Source of the DNA: Glaciimonas sp.
GTDB lineage: Bacteria; Pseudomonadota; Gammaproteobacteria; Burkholderiales; Burkholderiaceae_D
Length of the DNA stretch: 64,000 nucleotides
Direction of reading: 5' to 3'
NCBI GenBank assembly: GCA_012927625.1
Contig: JABBOV010000022.1
Location: forward strand, 62,001 to 126,000
The position numbers were made by a program, and so were the translations under genes. The notes below the pieces were generated by a model. The model was not told the DNA's origin and did no database searches. It was given only the letters and a program-made list of their open reading frames with translations. Below are positions 56,977-64,000 of the stretch, piece by piece. Position 1 is the first letter of the stretch; each line of letters starts with the position of its first letter.

Positions 56977-58115
56977 GACGCATCCTTTCTGGTGTTCCCC
57001 ATCCTGACGAAAAAACGTTTTACATGCAATTCTTGCACCAGTCCTAAAATGCCTTTTTGCATGAACAAGGTTACCAAAATGAATAAAAATCCCAATGCGA
57101 ATAACCATAAGTCCGGGAAGGCTGCGGTGAACCAGCTTTTTAAACCGTTCACGGTAAATGCACCGATGATCGGGCCGATCAAAGTGCCGCGTCCGCCCAC
57201 TGCGGCCCAGATCACCATTTCGATTGAATTTCCGGTCGACATTTCGGATGGATTGATGATGCCCACTTGCGGCACATACAAAGCGCCGGCAATCCCGCAC
57301 AACACCGCTGACAGAGTCCAGACAAACAGCTTGAACCAGAGCGGGTTGTAACCGATGAACATCAGACGCGATTCAGAATCGCGTACCGCCTGCAGCACCC
57401 GGCCCAGCTTGGATTTTACAATCGCGCGGCACAGCACTAAGGCGCCGACCAGCGCTGTCAGGGTAATCAAATACAGCACTGCTTTAGTCGATGGCGCAGT
57501 CACGCTATAGCCGAGAATGCGCTTGAAATCGGTAAAGCCGTTATTGCCGCCAAAACCCGTATCATTACGGAAAAACAGCAGCATGAAAGCAAACGTCATA
57601 GCTTGCGTGATGATCGAAAAATACACACCCTTGATGCGCGAACGAAAGGCGAAAAAGCCAAACACGAAGGCCAGCAGTCCCGGCACCAAAACGACTAGCG
57701 CCATGCAATACCAGAAATTATCGGTCATCGACCAGTACCACGGATACGTCTTCCAATCGAGGAAAACCATGAAGTCGGGCAAATTGCTTTGATACCCGCC
57801 ATCACGGCCAATCGCACGCATCAAATACATGCCGTGCGCGTAAGCGCCCAACGCGAAAAATACGCCATGGCCGAGCGATAGAATCCCGGTATAGCCCCAC
57901 ACCAAATCAAGCGCCAGGGCCGCCAATGCATAGCACATGAACTTGCCCACCAGCAAAATTGTGTAACTGGAAATATGCAGCGCATGGCCATCGGGGAAAC
58001 TCAAGTTGAGAATCGGCAGCAGCGCTGCGATCACCACGCATACCACGATGCCGACCCAGGCCGGACGCGAAAACAAGGGAGTTGTCACTGGCGCAAAAGA
58101 CGATGGATTATGCAT
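56973..58115 (-). CDS. urtC: Urea ABC transporter permease UrtC
   Basis: A LivM-type permease of 380 residues with about ten hydrophobic segments, including the conserved AALALDLVWGYTGILSLGHG and the permease loop VRDSESRLMFIGYNPLWFK. It pairs with UrtB to form the urea channel. Its ATG shares one base with the urtB stop codon (TAATG), and its own stop overlaps urtD. Confidence 0.95.
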   Translation of the reverse strand: MHNPSSFAPVTTPLFSRPAWVGIVVCVVIAALLPILNLSFPDGHALHISSYTILLVGKFMCYALAALALDLVWGYTGILSLGHGVFFALGAYAHGMYLMRAIGRDGGYQSNLPDFMVFLDWKTYPWYWSMTDNFWYCMALVVLVPGLLAFVFGFFAFRSRIKGVYFSIITQAMTFAFMLLFFRNDTGFGGNNGFTDFKRILGYSVTAPSTKAVLYLITLTALVGALVLCRAIVKSKLGRVLQAVRDSESRLMFIGYNPLWFKLFVWTLSAVLCGIAGALYVPQVGIINPSEMSTGNSIEMVIWAAVGGRGTLIGPIIGAFTVNGLKSWFTAAFPDLWLFALGFLFILVTLFMQKGILGLVQELHVKRFFVRMGNTRKDAS

Positions 58116-59734
58116 TATTCGACGCTCCTGCCCTTCATCGCGAACAGTCCTTGTGGGCGGCGTTGGATGAAGATGATGATAAAAATCAGGATGAATATTT
58201 TTGCCAGCACCGCGCCGGCGACCGGTTCAAGAAATTTATTCACTTCACCCAAGCCGATAGCAGCGATCACGGTGCCGGCCAGTTGACCGACACCACCCAA
58301 TACCACCACCATGAATGCGTCGACGATATAACTCTGACCAAGGCTGGGGCCTACATTGCCGAGTTGTGACAAGGCAACGCCGCCTAAACCGGCGATGCCG
58401 GAGCCGAGGCCGAACGTCAGCATGTCAATCTTGCCGGTCGAGACGCCGACGCAATCCGCCATCCGGCGATTCTGCATCACTGCCCGCACGAATAAGCCGA
58501 GCCGGGTTTTGTTGAGGATCAGCCACAGCGCGACCACTACAAAAAAAGCAAAGAAGATGATGGCAATCCGGTTGTACGATAGCACCAGCGAACCCAATAC
58601 CGTAATGCCGCCGGACATCCAGGAGGGATTGGCAACCTCGACGTTTTGCGCGCCGAAAATCGTGCGTACCGATTGCATCAGCATCAGACTGATGCCCCAA
58701 GTAGCCAGCAAAGTTTCCAATGGCCGGCCGTACAACCAGCGAATCACCGTGCGCTCCAATATGACACCGACTGCGGCGGCAACGATGAAGGCGGCGGGCA
58801 GGGCCGCGATCAAATAAGCGTCTACTGCGCTTGGGAAATATGTACTAAAAAATATCTGGCACAGATAAGTGGTGTAGGCGCCAATCATCAGCAATTCACC
58901 ATGCGCCATATTGATAATGCCCATCAGACCAAAGGTAATCGCCAAACCGAGCGACACCAGCAACAGCACGCTCCCCATCGAAATGCCGTAAAACAGATTG
59001 CCGATAATCTCGGTACGTTGCAAACGGTTATTGATTTCATTCAAGCTACCGACCACTGCAATCCGCACTGATGGATTGGCTTCGATATTGCTGCCATCGG
59101 GATTTTTTTCGAGCATTTTTTGCAGCAGCGGTTTCAGGTTGGCGTTGGTACTTCCGGCCAAATCAAGCACGGCAGCTTTGCGCACCACGGCATCCGGCGA
59201 TTGCAAATTATCGGTCGATATAAGCAACTGTAAAACTGCTTTAACTTCGGTGTCGGTTTCTTTTTCAAATGCTTTTTTGATCAGTGGCACTTGCGCCGGA
59301 TCAATTGATTTTTGTAGATCGAGCGCAGCGGCCAGACGCAGATTACGATCTGGCGAAAACAGCTTGAAGCCAGACAACGCAGCGTTAACCGCGCCGCGCA
59401 ATCTGTTATTGACCATGATGCCATCGGCACCATCAGGTACTGCGCCGGTTTTACCCGTAGCCAGATCAAACGCTTTGTCGTCTTCGACAATCAACAGCGT
59501 GCCATCCGAAAGCGCGAACAGCGTGTCATCCTTGATAGCACGCAAGACTTTTGCGGCATCGTCATTTGCCAGTGCAGCGATCTTGCCAATCGCTTCGATA
59601 CGTGCATCCGAATCATCGCCCGTTAACGGTTTCAATATGCGGGTGTCGATTGCGGCATGGGCGACGAATGATTGCGTACACATGAGGCCGAACCAGCCGA
59701 CCACAATTAGGTTTTTAATCAGCCGCAAGTTCAT
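58115..59734 (-). CDS. urtB: Urea ABC transporter permease UrtB
   Basis: A LivH-type permease of 539 residues. As in other UrtB proteins, a signal-peptide-like start is followed by a long soluble, HEAT-like N-terminal region (about 30-220), then the membrane domain with GLMGIINMAHGELLMIGAY and GLGSGIAGLGGVALSQLG. The family's extra N-terminal domain distinguishes it from amino acid permeases. It lies 137 bases after urtA, within the same operon. Confidence 0.95.
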   Translation of the reverse strand: MNLRLIKNLIVVGWFGLMCTQSFVAHAAIDTRILKPLTGDDSDARIEAIGKIAALANDDAAKVLRAIKDDTLFALSDGTLLIVEDDKAFDLATGKTGAVPDGADGIMVNNRLRGAVNAALSGFKLFSPDRNLRLAAALDLQKSIDPAQVPLIKKAFEKETDTEVKAVLQLLISTDNLQSPDAVVRKAAVLDLAGSTNANLKPLLQKMLEKNPDGSNIEANPSVRIAVVGSLNEINNRLQRTEIIGNLFYGISMGSVLLLVSLGLAITFGLMGIINMAHGELLMIGAYTTYLCQIFFSTYFPSAVDAYLIAALPAAFIVAAAVGVILERTVIRWLYGRPLETLLATWGISLMLMQSVRTIFGAQNVEVANPSWMSGGITVLGSLVLSYNRIAIIFFAFFVVVALWLILNKTRLGLFVRAVMQNRRMADCVGVSTGKIDMLTFGLGSGIAGLGGVALSQLGNVGPSLGQSYIVDAFMVVVLGGVGQLAGTVIAAIGLGEVNKFLEPVAGAVLAKIFILIFIIIFIQRRPQGLFAMKGRSVE

Positions 59735-59871
59735 AATTTTTTAAGAGACGTAATTAAATGCAGGCGAAAAAATCCGGCGCGCGACAGAAATTCCACAAAC
59801 ACGCACCGGCGATATCAATTCCAGGAAAAAAATAAGACACGCTAATCAGAGCAGATACACATGTGCACCCA

Positions 59872-61125
59872 TTACATTTTTTGCTTGCCTTCGTTACCCT
59901 TGATAAACGGGCTCCAAGGTTGGGCGCGCACTGGTCCTTTGGTCTTCCAGACCACGCTAAACTGACCGTCGCCCTGGATTTCGCCAATCATGACCGGCTT
60001 GTGCAAATGATGGTTGGTCTGATCCATGGTCAAGGTAAATCCAGACGGTGCCTTGAATGTCTGCCCGCCCATTGCAGCGATCACTTTATCGGTATCGGTT
60101 GATTTCGCTTTTTCAACCGCTTGTTTCCACATATGGATGCCGACATAAGTTGCTTCCATCGGATCGTTGGTCACCACCGTACTGGCGTTAGGCAGCTTCT
60201 TGGCAATGGCATAGGCTTTCCATTGTTTGATAAAAGCAGCATTGACAGGATTTTTGACGGATTCGAAGTAATTCCATGCAGCCAGATGTCCTAGTAATGG
60301 CTTGCTATCGACACCGCGCAGCTCTTCCTCGCCGACCGAAAACGCTATGACGGGAACATCCGTCGCTTTCAAGCCGGCATTCCCGAGCTCTTTGTAAAAC
60401 GGCACGTTGGAATCGCCATTGATGGTCGAGATCACTGCAGTCTTGCCACCGGCTGAAAACTTCTTGATATCGGCAACAATGGTTTGATAATCGGAGTGTC
60501 CAAACGGTGTGTAGACTTCACTGATGTCGGCATCTTTCACGCCTTTGCTATGCAGGAAAGCGCGCAGGATCTTGTTGGTAGTGCGTGGATAGACATAGTC
60601 GGTACCGAGCAACACAAAACGCTTGGCGCCACCGCCCTCTTTACTCATCAGATATTCGGTCGCTGGAATGGCTTGCTGATTAGGCGCAGCTCCGGTGTAG
60701 AACACATTTTTTTCCAGTTCTTCGCCTTCGTATTGCACCGGATAGAACAGTAGGCTGTTGAGCTCTTTAAATACCGGCAAAGTCGACTTTCGCGACACAG
60801 AAGTCCAGCAGCCAAACACGACAGAGACCTTGTCCTGCGAAATAAGTTGTCGCGCTTTTTCCGCAAACAGCGGCCAGTTGGAAGCCGGATCAACGACGAC
60901 CGCTTCCAATTGTTTGCCCATCACGCCGCCATGCTTGTTGATGTCATCTATCGTCATTAAAGCAACATCTTTCAATGAGGTTTCAGAGATTGCCATCGTG
61001 CCCGATAAGGAATGCAGAATGCCGACCTTGATAGTGTCGGCAGCAAATGCCATCGTCACAAACGACGATGTAGCTAAAGTTAAAGCGCCCGCTACGGTCG
61101 CTTTCAGAAGAGTACGACGGGACAT
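59872..61125 (-). CDS. urtA: Urea ABC transporter substrate-binding protein UrtA
   Basis: Periplasmic urea-binding protein of 417 residues. The signal peptide has a twin-arginine motif, SRRTLLK, and ends after SFVTMAFAA. VGILHSLSGTMAISETSL and NSLLFYPVQYEGEE are typical of UrtA (and AmiC-like) proteins. It is the first gene of urtABCDE-ureDABC; the whole transport and hydrolysis set is on one strand. CAGGAGCAAAC precedes the ATG. Nitrogen limitation is the usual signal for this operon, but no NtrC or sigma-54 site was certain. Confidence 0.96.
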   Translation of the reverse strand: MSRRTLLKATVAGALTLATSSFVTMAFAADTIKVGILHSLSGTMAISETSLKDVALMTIDDINKHGGVMGKQLEAVVVDPASNWPLFAEKARQLISQDKVSVVFGCWTSVSRKSTLPVFKELNSLLFYPVQYEGEELEKNVFYTGAAPNQQAIPATEYLMSKEGGGAKRFVLLGTDYVYPRTTNKILRAFLHSKGVKDADISEVYTPFGHSDYQTIVADIKKFSAGGKTAVISTINGDSNVPFYKELGNAGLKATDVPVIAFSVGEEELRGVDSKPLLGHLAAWNYFESVKNPVNAAFIKQWKAYAIAKKLPNASTVVTNDPMEATYVGIHMWKQAVEKAKSTDTDKVIAAMGGQTFKAPSGFTLTMDQTNHHLHKPVMIGEIQGDGQFSVVWKTKGPVRAQPWSPFIKGNEGKQKM

Positions 61126-61401
61126 GTTTGCTCCTGGTGTGCTTGAGATTAAAAGGACGGTAAACTATGCGTGCTGCACAGTATCTTCAGCAAAATGCAT
61201 GCCAACTGACTTTAGTGCGTCCTTACAGCCTCCAACAGAAGATGACATTTTCTTAATGGCCTTTAGAGCGCAGCCAGATAGATGCCGTCTGCTCAGGTCA
61301 GTAGATTCGGCTATTGATTGGCGGCGCAGCAGACGGTGTCGGTAAATCGGGCGCTACCGGATCGGCATGATGCAAAACTCCCTGCATCGAGCAATCATCA
61401 T

Positions 61402-61437
61402 GAAATGGTGCATCCCATTTATGCTACGCACCATTTC
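61402..61437. promoter_or_regulatory. Inverted repeat, possible operator upstream of urtA
   Basis: GAAATGGTGC and GCACCATTTC form a perfect 10-base inverted repeat with a 16-base spacer, 277 bases before urtA. TGGTGC/GCACCA resemble NtrC half-sites but are in the reverse order, so NtrC binding is uncertain. Confidence 0.4.
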
Positions 61438-61572
61438 GGGGCTTTTCCGATCCGAGAATCTACGCATTGCACCCATGCACTCATTGCATGCAGACCGCTC
61501 AGGTAGAGTTGGTCTGGCCCGAAATTTGCTCTGTAGAAATATTATTGTTCAACATTTTGAGTCATAGCTGCC

Positions 61573-61761
61573 ATGTTTGAATCCCCACTCCTGTCTCTGT
61601 CCACGTCTGGTTCAGTGTCCGAATTCTCTGATGACGCAAATGTCAATCCAGAGTTGCGATCCGCACTGGCACGGACGAGACTTTCCGACCCGTCGGAGCA
61701 GGCGGCATCACGCCCGGACTCGCCATTGGTGTTGTCGGCCGGTGCCGTTGCAAGCCGATAA
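61573..61761 (+). CDS. Possible 62-residue protein
   Basis: An ATG frame gives a Ser-rich acidic product starting MFESPLLSLSTSGSVSEFSD. It has no signal, membrane segment or known family, and the ribosome site is weak. Its position just before the CheW-type sensor gene on the same strand is the only contextual support. Confidence 0.25.
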   Translation: MFESPLLSLSTSGSVSEFSDDANVNPELRSALARTRLSDPSEQAASRPDSPLVLSAGAVASR

Positions 61762-61872
61762 CCAACTGGCATTTTGTAATCTGATTCATGGCTTTGTCTT
61801 GAGCCGGTCCCTGCCGCTCAATGTGCTGATTGCCTTGTACCGCCCACAGTAACGTTCTCAGGAGCACGCAGA

Positions 61873-64000
61873 ATGAATGATACCGTTGCGCTTCAAATCG
61901 ACACCTTTCTGCCCTACATGCGCGACGTGATCCGTTGTGAACAATCGCTGCGCGAACTGAATCTGATGTGGCGCATCATCGAAGCCTCGGCCAAGATGAA
62001 TTGCCCGCTGGAAGCAAAAGCCATACTGCCGACCATGGCCGCCACGCGGGCCGGTTTCAACCGTCTGGAGCAGGAACTGGTAACCAGCCTGGTGCGTGAA
62101 AAAGTGGCGACCGTTCTGAGTGAAATCGGCACCAAGGCCCAGTACGTGATCGACATCGTGGTACGCAATCTGTATGAACGTACCGCCGACGTCGGTTTTC
62201 TTGCTACCGATAACGCGTTGTGCGCATTCGCCGCCGGGCTGCATGAAAACCAGGATATGATCCGGGCCCGGTTGCGTGCCTACCGCAACAAGTACACCGT
62301 CTACGACGAGATCATTTTGCTCGATGTCGCCGGGAACGTTCTGGTGCAGATCGACGACGCCACGCCGCTCGAAGGCAGTGCCGATGCGCTGATTGCACTG
62401 ACGTTAGCGTCGGACAGCTATGTTGAAACTTTTCGCGCTAGCGACCTGCGTCCCGGTAAGCGGCAAGCACTGATCTACTCGCGTCGGATGCTGCATCCAG
62501 ACACTGGTGCGGTAGTCGGCGTGCTGTGCCTGTGTTTTAACTTCGAGCAGGAAATGGCTGGTATTTTTGCATCGCATCGCGATCCTGCGGGGTGTTCCAA
62601 CATGCTGTTGCTGGATGGCGATAATCGCGTCATCGAAAGCGCAGATCCAATCTGGATTCCACTCGGCGCGAAGGTTCCGACCAATCAAAATGGGGTGCCC
62701 GAGCTGATGATGTTTGGCGGCCGCGAATACCTGGTGCGAACCTTTGCCGCTAACGGCTATCAGGGTTACATGGGGCCAATCGGTTGGCAGGGGCAAGTCA
62801 TGATTCCGGTCGAAATCGCATTTACCGGCGGCGCCAGCAATGCGCTGGAGGGACTAGCCCCGGCAATTTCCGAAGGACTGTTGTCGCATGCCCAATCGTT
62901 TTGTCCGCCGCTGTATGAAATCATGACTGCCGCAGAAACGATACGGCGCGTAGTCTGGAACGGTCAGGTAATGACGACCGGTCAGCACGGCGAGTTGCTG
63001 AAACTGAAAACAGTACTGGAGCAGATCAGCGAAACCGGCGTCCGCAGCAACGAGTTGTTTGCCAAGTCCATTAACGACCTGTACCAGACCGTGCTGACAT
63101 CCCGTCTGCGCGATTCCGAGTTCGTCTCGCATCTGCTGGTTGACCTGCTGGATCGCAATTTATTTGAGCGCTCGGATGATTGCCGCTGGTGGGCACTGAC
63201 GCCGGAATTGCGGGCAGCACTGGCCGGCCCCGAGTGCGACTGGGAAACAAACGAGCGCATCAACGGCATTCTGGAATATATCAATCGTCTGTATACGGTG
63301 TACACCCGGATCTTTGTCTATGACGTCAGCGGCTGCATCGTAGCCTGTACCCACCCGCAGCAGGACGGCAGTTCGGTGATTGGCACCAGCATAGATGCCG
63401 TAACGCTGGAACAGGTACGCGCACTACGCACCGAACAGGATTATCACGTCTCGCAATTTACGCCGACGCCGCTGTATGGCGATGCATCGACCTATATTTA
63501 CCATGCCGCGATTCGGGCCCCCGAAGATGAGCGGCTGGTAGTGGGCGGCATTGGCATTGTGTTTGACGCAGCACCTGAATTTTCAGCCATGTTGCACGGC
63601 GCACTGGCGGGCAAAAAAGACACCACCGCATTCTTCATTGATCGCCAGGGCATGGTAATTTCCAGCACAGACCCGAGCCGTCCGGTTGGCGCCAGACTAG
63701 AAATTGACCCAGCCTTGCTGGCGCTGCCGAACGGGGCTAGTGCATCGCGTATCGTGATTCATGATGGGCATTACGCGATCCTGGGCTGTACGGCGTCTTG
63801 CGGTTACCGCGAATTCAAGGTCTCCGATGGTTACCGCGAGGATATGCTGGCTATCGTGTTCGATGCGTTCGGCACCGTGCGCGAACGTAACGGAATGAGC
63901 AGCAAGGCAGAGATCGCAATGACGCCTGATTCGATGGCAAGCAGCGGCCACGAGTTTGCCACTTTTTTTATCGATGGCGCCTTGTTTGGGCTGCCGGCCG
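61873..64000 (+). CDS. Soluble sensor protein with duplicated cache-like domains and C-terminal CheW domain (cut by window edge)
   Basis: The frame is open for 709 codons to the end of the window. No transmembrane segment is visible. Two related halves can be seen: NLYERTADVGFLATDN (near 96-111) with YTVYDEIILLDVAGNVLVQ, and NLFERSDDCRWWALTP with YTVYTRIFVYDVSGCIVA. These look like PAS/cache-type sensory modules arisen by internal duplication. The last residues, FATFFIDGALFGLPA, match the start of a CheW domain, so the protein probably couples to a CheA kinase. AGGAGC lies nine bases before the ATG. The 3' end is outside the window. Confidence 0.75.
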   Translation, partial: MNDTVALQIDTFLPYMRDVIRCEQSLRELNLMWRIIEASAKMNCPLEAKAILPTMAATRAGFNRLEQELVTSLVREKVATVLSEIGTKAQYVIDIVVRNLYERTADVGFLATDNALCAFAAGLHENQDMIRARLRAYRNKYTVYDEIILLDVAGNVLVQIDDATPLEGSADALIALTLASDSYVETFRASDLRPGKRQALIYSRRMLHPDTGAVVGVLCLCFNFEQEMAGIFASHRDPAGCSNMLLLDGDNRVIESADPIWIPLGAKVPTNQNGVPELMMFGGREYLVRTFAANGYQGYMGPIGWQGQVMIPVEIAFTGGASNALEGLAPAISEGLLSHAQSFCPPLYEIMTAAETIRRVVWNGQVMTTGQHGELLKLKTVLEQISETGVRSNELFAKSINDLYQTVLTSRLRDSEFVSHLLVDLLDRNLFERSDDCRWWALTPELRAALAGPECDWETNERINGILEYINRLYTVYTRIFVYDVSGCIVACTHPQQDGSSVIGTSIDAVTLEQVRALRTEQDYHVSQFTPTPLYGDASTYIYHAAIRAPEDERLVVGGIGIVFDAAPEFSAMLHGALAGKKDTTAFFIDRQGMVISSTDPSRPVGARLEIDPALLALPNGASASRIVIHDGHYAILGCTASCGYREFKVSDGYREDMLAIVFDAFGTVRERNGMSSKAEIAMTPDSMASSGHEFATFFIDGALFGLPA

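Larger units (their letters stand above)
61126..61872. other. Intergenic region between urtA and the CheW-type sensor gene
   Basis: This 747-base region must hold the urtA promoter (minus strand) and the promoter of the sensor gene (plus strand). It contains the inverted repeat at 61402-61437. The plus-strand frame at 61573-61761 is the only gene candidate, and a second overlapping frame is open to 61852; neither is convincing. Confidence 0.5.

Noticed and set aside
61402-61437. Canonical NtrC binding site
   Set aside because: The half-sites are in the wrong order and too far apart for the usual NtrC palindrome, and no sigma-54 box was found nearby.

Overview
The window looks like a chromosomal segment of a moderate-GC betaproteobacterium. 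The best fit is Burkholderiales, perhaps Oxalobacteraceae. This rests on the hemH-grpE-dnaK-dnaJ order, a class I PHA synthase, a PuuD-type urate oxidase, a DUF2189 protein, the urtABCDE-ureDABC arrangement and two very similar chemoreceptors. It is an inference from gene content; no rRNA or tRNA gene was found.

Layout. (1) 1-5.4 kb: hemH and the heat-shock genes grpE, dnaK and dnaJ, with two good sigma-32 promoters. (2) 5.7-10.6 kb: a decayed chromosomal integron. A broken integron integrase (minus strand) faces seven, perhaps eight, plus-strand gene cassettes separated by attC-like sites. The cassettes carry a zinc-peptidase lipoprotein, a signal peptidase I, a GyrI-like protein, a DinB-like protein, a DUF4260 protein, a cupin and a broken membrane-protein gene. 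A long palindrome closes the region. (3) 10.7-14.4 kb: urate oxidase PuuD, an atypical M20 peptidase and an RluA-type pseudouridine synthase. (4) 14.6-20.6 kb: a signalling operon (unknown protein, double KaiC-like ATPase, GGDEF-EAL protein), then a sorbosone-dehydrogenase-like lipoprotein and a DUF2189 membrane protein. (5) 20.7-33 kb: dihydrolipoamide dehydrogenase-like protein, aconitase, an AtaL-like protein, and pta-ackA between two chemoreceptor genes that share about 665 bp of nearly identical DNA. (6) 33-43.7 kb: NAD-epimerase-like protein, ferredoxin-reductase, an aminotransferase, the prkA-yeaH-spoVR stress operon and PHA synthase. (7) 44-49 kb: hflK-hflC followed by a divergent NRAMP-like transporter and a TerC protein with an extra C-terminal domain. 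(8) 49-52 kb: an unassigned ATP-grasp-like and PLP-enzyme-like gene pair. (9) 52-61 kb (minus strand): urea ABC transporter urtABCDE and urease ureDABC, without ureEFG next to it. (10) 61.9 kb to the end: a sensor protein with two similar sensory halves and the start of a CheW domain, cut by the window edge.

How parts may work together. PuuD starts purine breakdown, which can end in urea, and the urea importer and urease recover its nitrogen. Aconitase, Pta-AckA and PHA synthase all touch the acetyl-CoA pool. The chemoreceptors, the GGDEF-EAL protein and the CheW-type sensor belong to motility and second-messenger control. The most distinctive loci are the integron remnant, the hflKC/NRAMP/TerC cluster, the ATP-grasp/PLP pair, and a family of about 60-nt intergenic elements present in six copies across the window.
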